Origin: Gordonia polyisoprenivorans NBRC 16320 = JCM 10675
GTDB lineage: Bacteria; Actinomycetota; Actinomycetes; Mycobacteriales; Mycobacteriaceae
Direction: 5' to 3'
Length of the DNA stretch: 64,000 bases
NCBI RefSeq assembly: GCF_000241325.1
Contig: NZ_BAEI01000031.1
Span: 543,337-607,336 of the forward strand
The notes beneath the pieces are model-generated. The model worked only from the letters and a program-made list of their open reading frames with translations, made no database searches and was not told the DNA's origin. The stretch's first letter is position 1, and each line of letters opens with the position of its first letter. Positions 55,686-64,000 of this stretch are shown in pieces. The translations under genes were made by a program, and so were the position numbers.

Positions 55686-56342
55686 ATGATCGATCCCACC
55701 TCCGAGGACCCCGACCGCAGGCCGTCGCAGGCCGAGCTCGACGCGCAGGACCTCGCGGAACTGCAGCGGACCTCGGCCGACCGGGACCGGGCCAACCTAT
55801 ACCCGAAGCCGCCCACCGCGCCCGGACCCGCCCCCGCCGCGTTGGCACTCCACGCCCGGGTGGCCTTCTGGGGAGCGGCCGCGGCCGGGCTGGTGTGCGT
55901 CGTGTACGGGGCGATCAACCTCGGAGCGATCAGAGATCTTCTCCGTGATCGGATGCTCGCCGACGCCGTGGCCACGCCGAAGGGGCAACCCAACGCCGGT
56001 CAGATCGACACCTTCGCGTCGGTGCTGCCGGTCGCCGGGTTGATCATCACTGTGCTGTTCCTTCTCGGCGCATATCTGTTCCTCCGGGCCGCGGTCACCC
56101 ATCACAGCCGCAACTGCCGCAACTTCTTCCTCACGATCGTCGTCCTGAACCTGATGTGCATCCCGGTGGGACTCGATCTGTTCTTCCGCTATCCGAGCCT
56201 GTGGTCGGGGACCGTGGTTCTCGGATGGATTCAGTTCGCGTTGCTGTTGGTGTCGGCGGTCATGACCCTGCGCCGTGTCGTCGACCGCTGGTTGCCCGAG
56301 TCGACCCGGATGCGCCCGACGCGAATGCTGCGGGCCCGGTAG
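55686..56342 (+). CDS. Four-helix membrane protein of unknown function
   Basis: A charged, Pro-rich cytoplasmic N-terminus (residues 1-55) precedes four hydrophobic helices: VAFWGAAAAGLVCVVYGAIN, VLPVAGLIITVLFLLGAYLF, FFLTIVVLNLMCIPVGLDLF and VLGWIQFALLLVSAVMTL, with a basic C-terminus. The topology matches uncharacterised actinobacterial membrane proteins. CACAAT six bases before ATG 55686 may be a -10 for a leaderless mRNA. Confidence 0.7.
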   Translation: MIDPTSEDPDRRPSQAELDAQDLAELQRTSADRDRANLYPKPPTAPGPAPAALALHARVAFWGAAAAGLVCVVYGAINLGAIRDLLRDRMLADAVATPKGQPNAGQIDTFASVLPVAGLIITVLFLLGAYLFLRAAVTHHSRNCRNFFLTIVVLNLMCIPVGLDLFFRYPSLWSGTVVLGWIQFALLLVSAVMTLRRVVDRWLPESTRMRPTRMLRAR

Positions 56343-56369
56343 GGAACTCACCGCGCCCGCAGCCACCGG

Positions 56370-57698
56370 TCAACCGGCGGTCGCGGCGATCAGCTCCTTG
56401 GTGAACTCGGCCTCGTCGACGCGCGTGCTGCGGCCGTCGGCGACGACGATCTCGCCGTCGACCATCACCGTGTCCACCAGACGCGGGGAGCCGGTGGTCA
56501 GAAGCGAGGCGCCCGGATCGCGGACGGGGAGTGTGGCGTAATCCCGGTCGAACCGCAGGAGCGTCAGATCGGCGGGGGCGCCGACGGCGACGCCGCCGAT
56601 CGATTCGGGGAGTCCGAGCGCGACATTGGCACCGCCGCAGGCGATGTCGAGCATCGTGGCGTTGTCCATCAGATCCGCACGCCGATGCACCGCCCGCTGC
56701 ACATAGGCGCCGATGCGCAGCGTCTCGAGCATGTCCTGGGTGTCGTTGCTGGCCGCGCCGTCGACACCGAGCCCCACGGCGAGGCCGCGATCGAGCATCG
56801 CAGGCACCGGCGCGACGCCACTGCCGAGCCGCATGTTGGACAACGGGTTGTGCGAGATCGCCACACCGCGGTCGGCGAGCAGCGCCTGCCCGTACTCGTC
56901 GAGTTCCACACAGTGCACCGCGAGCACCCGGTCCCAGAGGAAACCCCCGCGATCGAGGTAGTCGACGGCGCCGACACCGGCGTGCTCACGGCACATCACA
57001 TCGTCGGTGGGTGTCTCCAGCAGATGGATGGAGACCGACAGGTCACGCTCCTGGGCGAACTCACGCAGCGTCGTCATGCCCGGCTCGGTGAGCGATCGCG
57101 GATTCGGGACCGCGAGGGCGATCGAGATCGACGATCCGTCGACCTGTGCCCGTAGGTGATCGATGTGGTCGAGGATCTCGTCGAGGGGTTGCATGAGCCG
57201 CGGCTCGAAGCCCCACTTGCGGGTGGCGTCAGCCCGATCGGCCACCCCACGTCCGAGCAGTGCGCGAATCCCGGTGTCGCGCAACGCCGCGATGACCGCG
57301 CCGTGGACCTCATCGGACGGATGGGGCCACATGTGCTCGACGACGGTCGTCGTGCCCGACCGGAGACTCTCCAAGCAGGCGGCCACCGCCGCGAGATACG
57401 CCCGCTGCGGTGTGATGGCCACCGACTGCTCGCCGATGGCCAGCAGCCACTCCAGAAGTGGTGTGCATTCGGCGATTCCGCGCATCAGCGACTGCTGCAG
57501 GTGGGTGTGGGTGTTGACGAAGCCGGGGATGAGTACCGCGGGCGGTCCGGTGTCGGGGGAGGCGGTGGTGTCGGTGATCGCACTGACGACCCCGGCGGCC
57601 ACGTACACGTCCTGGTGGGCGACCCACGTGCCGCCCACGCGGACGGTGACGTCGGTGAACGCCCGGTCGCCGTCAGGCGATCCGTTCGGGGTGATCAT
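56370..57698 (-). CDS. Amidohydrolase of the TRZ/ATZ (cytosine/8-oxoguanine deaminase-like) group
   Basis: The 442-residue enzyme has the metal ligands HxH in GFVNTHTHLQQSLMRG, His in SVSIHLLETPTDD, His in VLAVHCVELDE and the aspartate in GLGVDGAASND. The pattern SHNPLSNMRLGSGVAPV is typical of aminohydrolases acting on purines, pterins or s-triazines. Start ATG 57698 overlaps the stop of the upstream oxygenase gene (ATGA), so the two enzymes are made together and probably act in sequence on one heterocycle. The substrate is not evident. Confidence 0.8.
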   Translation of the reverse strand: MITPNGSPDGDRAFTDVTVRVGGTWVAHQDVYVAAGVVSAITDTTASPDTGPPAVLIPGFVNTHTHLQQSLMRGIAECTPLLEWLLAIGEQSVAITPQRAYLAAVAACLESLRSGTTTVVEHMWPHPSDEVHGAVIAALRDTGIRALLGRGVADRADATRKWGFEPRLMQPLDEILDHIDHLRAQVDGSSISIALAVPNPRSLTEPGMTTLREFAQERDLSVSIHLLETPTDDVMCREHAGVGAVDYLDRGGFLWDRVLAVHCVELDEYGQALLADRGVAISHNPLSNMRLGSGVAPVPAMLDRGLAVGLGVDGAASNDTQDMLETLRIGAYVQRAVHRRADLMDNATMLDIACGGANVALGLPESIGGVAVGAPADLTLLRFDRDYATLPVRDPGASLLTTGSPRLVDTVMVDGEIVVADGRSTRVDEAEFTKELIAATAG

Positions 57699-58756
57699 CG
57701 ACGACCCTTCGTGGCGTCGAAGTTGGCCGAAAGACGTTGGGCGATATAGTCGGCGGCGGTGATCGGCGGATACTTGCCCGCGGCGCTCTCGATCAAGACG
57801 TCGGTGTTGGCCTGCGCGAAGTAGGCGATGGTGTAGCGCGGGCCCTGGTACTCCCCGCGTCGCGGTGCGCGCACCCGATGGAAGTTCGACGGCAGGGCGT
57901 CGTCGGACCATCGCATCAGCATGTCACCGATGTTGCAGGTGATGGCCTCGTCCGAGGGTTCGACGGGAGTCCATGCCTGGCTGTCGGTTTCGGCTCCCGG
58001 TAGCACCTGCAGACCGCCCTGCCCCGATCGCTGGAACAGCAGGGTCAGCACGTCGAAGTCGGTGTGCGCGCCGGCCCGCCAGATATTGGGCTCGTCGAGC
58101 AGCTCGTCGGGGAAGGGGTAGTAGTGCAACAGCCGCAGGGTGCTCTGATAGGTGTCGACGGCCGGATCGTGTGCGCGGGTGAAGAACTCGCGATCGAAGC
58201 CGAGCTTGTCGGCGAAGCAGCCGAGCAGATCCATTGCGATCTGCCGGCACCGCGACTCGAAATCGTCGAGGGTACTGCGGAATCCGGCGAGCTCGTCCTC
58301 GTTGGGCCACAACCTGTCCATGCGCGGGCGGGTGAACTGATAGGACTCCTTCTGATCCGGGGTGCCGACCGACGGCCGGACCTGGGTCATGAACTCCCAG
58401 CCCGCGTTCTGCCCCTTCTTGAGCGGATAGCGCTCCTTGACCTCTCGCGGCAGTGCGAAGAACCGTTCGGACATGGCGAACGCATGATTCACCACGGACA
58501 TGTCGATGCCGTGGTCGACGATCTGAAAGAAGCCGATATCGGTTGCGGCCGACCAGAGTTGCTCGGTGATCTCGGCGCGGCGGGCGGCGAAGTCGGCGAG
58601 GGAGATCTGGCGGACCTCGCGGTCGGCGGTCTCGGTGCCGGCACCACCCATCCGTGACTCCCGGGTGAGTTCGGCCATCGGGGTGGCCGGCATGTGGGTG
58701 GGATCGGTGTGGGTGGCAGTTGAGTGGATGTCGACGGTGGTCGTCGTGTCGCTCAT
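57695..58756 (-). CDS. 2-Oxoglutarate/Fe(II)-dependent oxygenase (IPNS-like)
   Basis: The 353-residue protein has the non-haem dioxygenase N-terminal domain (ATDIGFFQIVDHGID) and the jelly-roll core with the metal triad HxD in AGAHTDFDVLTLLFQ and His in LPSNFHRVRAP, plus the 2-oxoglutarate-binding Arg in PRYTIAYF. It is translationally coupled to a downstream amidohydrolase. Candidates include hydroxylation of a purine, pyrimidine or alkaloid ring. The first roughly 40 residues are Thr/His-rich and probably disordered. Confidence 0.83.
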   Translation of the reverse strand: MSDTTTTVDIHSTATHTDPTHMPATPMAELTRESRMGGAGTETADREVRQISLADFAARRAEITEQLWSAATDIGFFQIVDHGIDMSVVNHAFAMSERFFALPREVKERYPLKKGQNAGWEFMTQVRPSVGTPDQKESYQFTRPRMDRLWPNEDELAGFRSTLDDFESRCRQIAMDLLGCFADKLGFDREFFTRAHDPAVDTYQSTLRLLHYYPFPDELLDEPNIWRAGAHTDFDVLTLLFQRSGQGGLQVLPGAETDSQAWTPVEPSDEAITCNIGDMLMRWSDDALPSNFHRVRAPRRGEYQGPRYTIAYFAQANTDVLIESAAGKYPPITAADYIAQRLSANFDATKGRR

Positions 58757-58965
58757 GGTGTGACTCTCTCGGTGGTGATGAGACGGTGTGCGCTTTTCGA
58801 CGCCGGCCGCGTGAGAGAGGAGTGGCCGACGGACGCGAACAATCGGCTCCTTGCCGGTTGCTACACACGATCTCGTGCAGAAGACGATACGACACCTTCG
58901 GCGGCCCCGCCATCCGGGCGGTTCGTGATCGGGAAGGTTAGCCATGCCTGCATTATTTTAGAGTT

Positions 58966-59004
58966 GATCCAATAGTTGGATCTACTCCAGAAAAGGGCTA
59001 CACT
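58966..59004 (+). promoter_or_regulatory. Fur-box-like palindrome and -10 of the fur gene
   Basis: GATCCAA-TAG-TTGGATC (58966-58982) is a perfect 7-3-7 palindrome in an unusually AT-rich stretch. TACACT (58999-59004) ends six bases before the ATG, giving a leaderless transcript. The palindrome sits in the -35 area of that promoter, the expected place for autorepression by a Fur-family protein. Confidence 0.65.
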
Positions 59005-59010
59005 GGCGTC

Positions 59011-59478
59011 ATGCCCGAAATCGACGACGTCACCCCCGCGCAGCTGCACCAGCAGTTACGCGGAGCGGGGATGCGCGTCACCGCACCGCGGGTCGCGGTG
59101 CTGCAGTTCGTCCACGGGCATCCGCATTCGACCGCCGACGCCGTGGCTTCCCATGTGCGGGAGCACCTCGGCGGCGTATCGACCCAGACGGTGTACGACG
59201 TGCTGCGCACGTGCGCCGACAAGGGGCTGCTGAGACGGATCGAGCCCGCGGGTTCGGCCGTCCGCTACGAGACCCGGACCGGCGACAACCATCACCACCT
59301 GGTGTGCCGGGTCTGCGGGGACATCACCGACGTCGACTGCGTCGTCGGTGCGGCCCCATGCCTGAACCCCGACCACGATCACGGCTATCTCGTCGAGGAA
59401 GCCGAGATCACCTTCTGGGGACTGTGTCCGCGATGCCGGGGCGCAGCGCCGGCGTCCGCCGAACCCGAGGGGCCGTGA
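59011..59478 (+). CDS. Fur-family (FurA/PerR-like) metalloregulator
   Basis: The 155-residue regulator has a winged-helix N-terminus (RGAGMRVTAPRVAVLQFVHGH, VSTQTVYDVLRTCADKGLL), the metal-binding GDNHHHLVCRVCGDITDVDC and a second Cys-x2-Cys in GLCPRCRG, giving a structural zinc site as in FurA/PerR. No katG follows, unlike mycobacterial furA; instead Ohr-like and Dps genes lie next on the same strand, which points to peroxide or iron stress control. It probably represses its own leaderless promoter. Confidence 0.88.
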   Translation: MPEIDDVTPAQLHQQLRGAGMRVTAPRVAVLQFVHGHPHSTADAVASHVREHLGGVSTQTVYDVLRTCADKGLLRRIEPAGSAVRYETRTGDNHHHLVCRVCGDITDVDCVVGAAPCLNPDHDHGYLVEEAEITFWGLCPRCRGAAPASAEPEGP

Positions 59479-59633
59479 CCCGACGCCGGGAATTCTCGGC
59501 GAATTCACCCCTTCGGGAACGAAGAGTCGTCGAGAATGGTTGCAGAGCAAGGTAGTTCGACAACAACCGGCAATCCGCTCGATCCAGTACGTCCAACAGC
59601 CGTCCATGGGCGGCCGACAACCGAGGAGACATC

Positions 59634-60065
59634 ATGGCTATCGAACCCGCATACAGCATCTCGTCCAAGGCCAGTGGCGGCGGCCGCGACGGAGAAGTGG
59701 TCTCCGCGAGTGGTCAGATCGACCTCGAACTGCGTCCGCCGAAGGAACTCGGTGGCAGCGGCGACGGCAGCAACCCGGAGGAGCTGTTCTCCGCCGGCTA
59801 CGCCGCCTGCTTCCTCGGTGCCCTGCGCGCCACCTCCAAGCAGGCCGGCACGCCGGCCCCCGACGACGCCACCGTCACCGTGACCGTCGGCATCGGCAAG
59901 GACGAGTCCGACGGCGGCTTCGGGCTCGTCGTCGGCATCGAGACCTACCTGCCGGGCCTCGAGGAGGCGCAGGCCAAGGAACTTGCGGAGAAGGCCCACG
60001 CCTTCTGCCCGTACTCCAAGGCCACCAAGGGCAACATCGATCACAATCTGACGGTCCGCGTCTGA
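59634..60065 (+). CDS. Organic hydroperoxide resistance protein (Ohr/OsmC family)
   Basis: The 143-residue protein has both reactive cysteines of the family, in FSAGYAACFLGAL and in HAFCPYSKATKGNID, plus the N-terminal GRDGEVVSASGQIDLELRPP strands. Ohr proteins reduce organic peroxides with lipoyl or similar thiols as dimers. It lies 155 bases after the Fur-family gene and 75 bases before dps on the same strand. Confidence 0.9.
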   Translation: MAIEPAYSISSKASGGGRDGEVVSASGQIDLELRPPKELGGSGDGSNPEELFSAGYAACFLGALRATSKQAGTPAPDDATVTVTVGIGKDESDGGFGLVVGIETYLPGLEEAQAKELAEKAHAFCPYSKATKGNIDHNLTVRV

Positions 60066-60140
60066 GGACGCCGCGACCACCGCACCACCGCGTGCCCCCG
60101 GCCACAGCCGGGCAACCGCACCACAGGAAGGAGTCACACC

Positions 60141-60623
60141 ATGACTGCACCATCCACCCCCATCACCAGCACCCTGAGTGATGAGCAGAAGGAGATCACC
60201 GGCAAGGCCCTCCAGGAGACCCTCGTCGACCTGATCGATCTGTCACTGATCGCCAAACAGGCCCACTGGAACGTCGTCGGCGCCCAGTTCCGGTCGGTGC
60301 ACCTCGAACTCGACGAACTCGTCAGCGTCGCTCGCGAATTCACCGACGCGGCCGCCGAGCGTGCCACGGCCATCGGCGTCAGCCCGGACGGGCGCGCCGA
60401 GACCGTCGCCAAGACCGCCGCTACCAAGGGCTTCGGCGAGGGCTGGACCAAGGACGCCGACGTCGTGGTCTCGATCGTCGAGAACCTCAAGGCCGTCATC
60501 GCCGGTCTGCGCGAGCGCATCGACGTCACCGAGGATGCCGACCCGGTCACCCAGGACCTGCTCATCGGCTTCGCCTCGAAGCTCGAGCAATTGCACTGGA
60601 TGTGGCAGGCGCAGGTGGCCTGA
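60141..60623 (+). CDS. dps: Dps-family DNA-binding ferritin-like protein
   Basis: The 160-residue four-helix protein has the ferroxidase-site pattern with LSLIAKQAHWNVVGAQFRSVHLELDELV (His and Asp/Glu ligands) and EQLHWMWQAQVA at the end. Dps dodecamers oxidise and store iron and protect DNA from peroxide. AGGAAGGAG lies about eight bases upstream of ATG 60141. With fur and ohr it makes a coherent oxidative stress group. Confidence 0.93.
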   Translation: MTAPSTPITSTLSDEQKEITGKALQETLVDLIDLSLIAKQAHWNVVGAQFRSVHLELDELVSVAREFTDAAAERATAIGVSPDGRAETVAKTAATKGFGEGWTKDADVVVSIVENLKAVIAGLRERIDVTEDADPVTQDLLIGFASKLEQLHWMWQAQVA

Positions 60624-60681
60624 GGGCCCCGATACCCGGTGGAGGCGAGGGCGACAGCCTGGTCCTCGGCTCCACCGATCA

Positions 60682-60720
60682 CGACGACGGACCCCGCCCA
60701 TGTGGCGGGGTCCGTCGTCG
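60682..60720. terminator. Strong hairpin terminator after dps
   Basis: A perfect 17-base-pair stem (CGACGACGGACCCCGCC with GGCGGGGTCCGTCGTCG) with a five-base loop lies about 60 bases after the dps stop. It lacks a U tract, as is common for high-GC terminators. Confidence 0.8.
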
Positions 60721-60807
60721 CATCCGGGTAGGGGCATCTCCGCGGACAGCACCCGACCGCTGTGACCTGACGCACGTCGCCGAGTGCGGCGGCGGTAGCG
60801 TGTGGGC

Positions 60808-61386
60808 GTGGAGTACTGGGGAGTCATGGCGGGGATCGGACTGCTGGCCGTGGTCGTCGCGGGCGTTGCCTTCGTCCGCTACCGCGATCGGGAAACAGAA
60901 CAGCTTCGGCGCGGCGCGTCATTGGCCGGTGAGCTGCGCGCCCTGGCCGCCGGTGATGCGGTGCGACTGGCCGCGGTCGAGGAATACGAGACCTCGCTCT
61001 ATCAGCGACTGTTCTACGTCTCGACGGTGTCGCCGCGGGTGCGCAGCGCCGTGTGGTGTCTGCTCGCGGCGGTCCTCTCGGCCGCCGGTGCCCTGGCGAC
61101 ACGCGGTGACGGTCTGGCGCTGACGATCGTGCACTGGGCAGCGTTGTTCCTCGCGGTCGTCTTCGTCCTCGCGACCCTGTTCTTCGCGGGTCTGGCCGCA
61201 TTCCACGCGGCCACCACCCCGCGCGTGTCCTTCGCCGAGTCCTATGCGAGCGACAGTGCTGCTGGTTCCGACGCCGCAGATTCCGGTGCAGCAGGCCCTG
61301 ATACCGTCGTCTCGGACGCTGACACACCGGCGGACGCCGACGCGCCGGCTACCGAAAAGGCGACCGCCGAAAAGACGACCACCTAA
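60808..61386 (+). CDS. Membrane protein with Ala/Asp/Thr-rich C-terminal tail
   Basis: The 192-residue protein has an N-terminal helix (WGVMAGIGLLAVVVAGVAFV) and two later helices (VWCLLAAVLSAAGALA and WAALFLAVVFVLATLFFAGLA), then a low-complexity acidic tail from about residue 150. A soluble helical segment with ELRALAAGDAVRLAAVEEYE lies between the first two helices. TAGCGT ends six bases before GTG 60808, a leaderless pattern. No family is recognised. Confidence 0.65.
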   Translation: MEYWGVMAGIGLLAVVVAGVAFVRYRDRETEQLRRGASLAGELRALAAGDAVRLAAVEEYETSLYQRLFYVSTVSPRVRSAVWCLLAAVLSAAGALATRGDGLALTIVHWAALFLAVVFVLATLFFAGLAAFHAATTPRVSFAESYASDSAAGSDAADSGAAGPDTVVSDADTPADADAPATEKATAEKTTT

Positions 61387-61826
61387 AAGGCCTCCCCCAC
61401 CCTCATGACTTGTCGAATTCCGTGAATTCGTGCATCAGTCCGGGACAATAATCGGACAATTCGTGCCATGTTGTGGCACTTTCGCTGCGCCGTCGGTCCG
61501 ATGTCGTGGTCGGTTGACAAGATGGCGCGCACCGTCATCCGTTCGGGGGAAGCCTGCCGGATTCCGTACTTCTCACCTGCGCTTTCGGCGCTTCGCGCCT
61601 GTGCTGCGCCCCGGTCCGAGACGGGCTGTGAGGGGTATGTGAGAGTTCCCTTTCCACGGTTCCACGCTGGTGGAGAAAGCTCGTGGTGGTGCGGTTGGAT
61701 TGGTGGTGCGGTTGGATATCGCCATGACGCTCCGTGTGCCGAGGCCGGCCAAGAGCCACGGCAAGGACCGCCCGCGCACCCCTGGGCTGCGCTGTGGGAT
61801 GCAGCGACGGGAGAAAGGCGGGAACG
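61387..61826. other. Intergenic region without a convincing gene
   Basis: The 440 bases hold a perfect inverted repeat GTGCCA-TGTTG-TGGCAC at 61463-61479 and a short direct repeat (GGTGGTGCGGTTGGAT twice, about 61684-61718). Open frames here have atypical composition. It is the likely regulatory region of the AraC-type gene that follows. Confidence 0.5.
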
Positions 61827-62868
61827 GTGACGACGCGCGAAGGGTCGGCTGAGCCCGAGTCCGCGGGGCTGACACCGGTCGCGGTTCAGACGTGGCTGGC
61901 GCGGATCGGCGCCGACGACCTCCTCGGTGCCAGCCCGACGCGCTACATCCGGCGCAGCGGCGCCGAGGGAATCGCCAACTACATCCCGGCACTGCATATC
62001 ACCACCGACGATCCGGGCGCGTTCGACGAGATCGTCTTCTGGCGACCCCTGCCCGGGATGTTGGTCTACGCGCTGATCCGGACCCCGTCCACCATGGCGC
62101 GCACCCCGGAGATCATCGCCGAGTACCCATCGCCCTATGTCGTGGTCGGCACACAGTCGATGCCCGGCGGGGGCACCTTCACCCAGGCCGGCAGCAGCCA
62201 CCCCTATCGGGCGCCCGCGCACATCGTGATCTTCGACAACAACGAGCCGTACCAGCAGACCTCCGAGGAGGTCGCCGATCTCGCAGGTGTCTGGATTCCC
62301 GTCGAATCACTGGGCAGAGACTCGTCGGCGTCCCGATCGCCCCCGTGGTCACCGGGACGCCGTTGGCCTGTGCGGCTGCGGCGTTCATTCGCAACTTCGC
62401 GGTCGACGTCGCCGCACGCGGTGCCGATGTGGACCTCGACACGGGAACTGGCCGTGATCGACCTCGTCCGGGCGATACTCGCCCGCAGGCAGGCCGATCA
62501 GTCGCCCGACCGCGTCTGCACCGACCCGGTGTACGTGCGCGAGGCCACGCGGGCATTGATCGATCATCATTTCCGAGATCCGGAGTTCAGCGCGGAGACG
62601 ATCGCGAAGACCCTGCACATGAGTCGGCGACATCCGTATCGCTACTTCGGCGACACCGATGACTCGCCGGCCACGATGATCGCGACGCGCCGCCTGGAAC
62701 GCGCGCGCGAACTGCTGGCCTACCGCGAGGGTGCGGGCCTGGATTCGATCGCCGCCGCATCTGGCTTCCATCAGCGGCGACCTTGCGCAATCGATTCCGT
62801 GCGGCATTCGCCGTCGCTCCGAACGAATACCGTCGCTCGCTCGCCGACAGCCGACGTGCGAGCACTGA
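61827..62868 (+). pseudogene. AraC-family regulator, apparently frameshifted three times
   Basis: From GTG 61827 the product starts as a cupin-like AraC sensor domain (FDEIVFWRPLPGMLVYALIR, SPYVVVGTQSMPGGGTF, VWIPVESLG). Homology then moves to another frame near 62315 (LVGVPIAPVVTGTPLACAAA, then FIRNFAVDVAARGADVDLD), returns near 62445 (ELAVIDLVRAILARR, helix-turn-helix ETIAKTLHMSRRHPYRYFG), and shifts again near 62770 (SAATLRNRFRAAFAVAPNEY). The closely related gene at 62926-63894 shows the same order in one frame. Real decay or sequencing indels are both possible. The 3-prime boundary is approximate. Confidence 0.65.
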
Positions 62869-62925
62869 TGGTGCGGGGCGTGGTGACCCGAGGTCGGTCT
62901 CGGGGTCGACGACGCGGGCGATGCG

Positions 62926-63894
62926 GTGCGCCTGCGTGGGCAGGCCGGCGCGTCGAATCTCGTGTGCGCGCGAGTCGTCGGCGACGCGCTGGCCTTCGAT
63001 CTCGTTCTCGCGGCGCGGCCCTTGCGTCACCTGCATGCGTACTGTGCGCTCGTCGCGCCGGGTGTGTTCGAACAGGATGGACGACACCGAGATCACCGAC
63101 GCACGGTCGACTCCGAACCCGGTGTTGCCGTTCTGGTCACCCGTTTCTCCGGGTCGATCACCATCCGTCGCGGCGAGGAACAGACCACGTACGGTCCCGG
63201 ACAACTCGTCGTGTACCCCCTTGTGGAGCCGGCGGTGATCGAGGTCACGGGTCCGGCGGACCCGGCCGGGGTGGTGGTCCCCGTCGAGAGTCTGGGCGAG
63301 GAGTTCGGGCGGCGAACCGTCCGCGTCCAGACCCTGCTGAGCCGGGCCACCGCGCAGTTCGTGCGCGAACTGGCCCTCTCGTCGCTGACACGGGCGCCGT
63401 CGTTTGATCCCGACGGCGAACTGGCGGCGATCGATCTCGTGCGCGCCGTTCTCGACAACGAGCGCACAGATCTGTTTCGGGTCCGCGACAATTCGCTGGT
63501 GATGCGGGCGGCGGTCGACGACCTCATCGCACGCCGCCACACCGACCCCACCTTCGGTGTCGCCGACATCGCCCGGGAACTCAACATCAGCCGGCGTCAT
63601 CTGTACCGGCATTTCACCGACTCGTCGAAGTCGTTGTCGGACTTGATCTCCGAGAGGAGAATCGCCCGTGCGCAGGGTCTGTTGGTGGTGCCGCAACGAC
63701 ACACGTTCGCCGAAATCGCCGCCGCCAGCGGATTCGGCTCGGCCGCCACCCTGCGCAGCAGATTCCGGTCCGAACTCGATCTGACCCCGGCAGAGTATCG
63801 ACGACAGATGACCGTCGTCGCCGACTCCACGCCGCCGACGCGGAGGCCTGGGACGGCCGATCCTCGATCCCGCCGAGGACTCCTCGCTGGTTGA
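62926..63894 (+). CDS. AraC-family transcriptional regulator
   Basis: The frame of 322 codons ends in a complete AraC DNA-binding domain with two helix-turn-helix units (FGVADIARELNISRRHLYRHF and FAEIAAASGFGSAATLRSRF, then LTPAEYRRQM). The sensor half (GVAVLVTRFSGSITIRRGEE to VVVPVESLGEEFG) parallels the gene upstream, so they are tandem paralogues. The first 60 or so residues look atypical, and the true start may lie further downstream or the N-terminus may also be damaged. Ligand unknown. Confidence 0.7.
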   Translation: MRLRGQAGASNLVCARVVGDALAFDLVLAARPLRHLHAYCALVAPGVFEQDGRHRDHRRTVDSEPGVAVLVTRFSGSITIRRGEEQTTYGPGQLVVYPLVEPAVIEVTGPADPAGVVVPVESLGEEFGRRTVRVQTLLSRATAQFVRELALSSLTRAPSFDPDGELAAIDLVRAVLDNERTDLFRVRDNSLVMRAAVDDLIARRHTDPTFGVADIARELNISRRHLYRHFTDSSKSLSDLISERRIARAQGLLVVPQRHTFAEIAAASGFGSAATLRSRFRSELDLTPAEYRRQMTVVADSTPPTRRPGTADPRSRRGLLAG

Positions 63895-64000
63895 CTGAGC
63901 CCTCGTCGCGCGCAGGCGATCGTGCAGTCCTTCGCCGAGTCCTCTGTGAGCTAGCCTCGATGTTTCGCGGGGTGACGCCCGCCGCGTGAGTTGGTCCGGT

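Noticed and set aside
61387..62222. A 279-codon minus-strand frame across the AraC region
   Set aside because: Its residues are typical of an antisense reading, while the plus strand carries clear AraC homology even though frameshifted.

Overview
The window is about 67-70% GC (estimated by eye) and gene-dense. It reads as chromosome from a mycolic-acid actinomycete (Mycobacteriales), most likely Gordonia or a close relative. The evidence is a glnX-mutT3-thiE-thiO-thiS-thiG block in the order of M. tuberculosis Rv0412c-Rv0417, divergent leuA and ask-asd loci, a fused HadA/HadB dehydratase, two DUF222-HNH (13E12-type) proteins, PapA-like acyltransferases and many apparently leaderless mRNAs. 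The species call is inference. No tRNA, rRNA, CRISPR array, transposase or integrase was seen.

Left part (1-10.5 kb): truncated glnX, a MutT3-like Nudix hydrolase, a free-standing LeuA regulatory domain preceded by what looks like a branched-chain amino acid attenuator, thiE, a TPP riboswitch driving the overlapping thiO-thiS-thiG operon, an ABC exporter pair and a large LuxR-family (LAL) regulator.

Middle-left (10.5-24.6 kb): a DUF222-HNH gene, small housekeeping-type genes (SnoaL-like, SCO6745-like, DMT-like membrane protein, ATP-grasp, guanine deaminase), leuA with its leader peptide and attenuator, a FUSC membrane protein, and a second DUF222-HNH gene broken by one in-frame amber codon. 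Both HNH genes are bracketed by the same family of palindromic, REP-like repeats.

Centre (24.6-40 kb): the most distinctive region, three tightly packed transcription units. They encode three PapA/condensation-like acyltransferases, a GT2 and a GT1 glycosyltransferase, two WS/DGAT-like acyltransferases, a DrrA/DrrB-type exporter, a large SARP-NTPase regulator with an internal CGNPD repeat, and a nitroreductase. Together they look like a locus that glycosylates, multiply acylates and exports a small molecule or glycolipid. No PKS or NRPS is present in the window.

Right part (40-64 kb): PaaX-like regulator and acyl-CoA dehydrogenase (divergent), DHA2-type MFS pump and TetR (divergent), PIG-V-like mannosyltransferase, ask-asd, fused HadAB, gluconate regulator-kinase-permease, secreted lipase with an unknown secreted partner, a 2OG-Fe(II) oxygenase overlapping an amidohydrolase, a Fur-Ohr-Dps peroxide/iron stress group, and two tandem AraC regulators, the first apparently frameshifted. 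In M. tuberculosis leuA and ask are adjacent and divergent; here about 26 kb, including the glycolipid-like locus and the broken HNH unit, lies between them.
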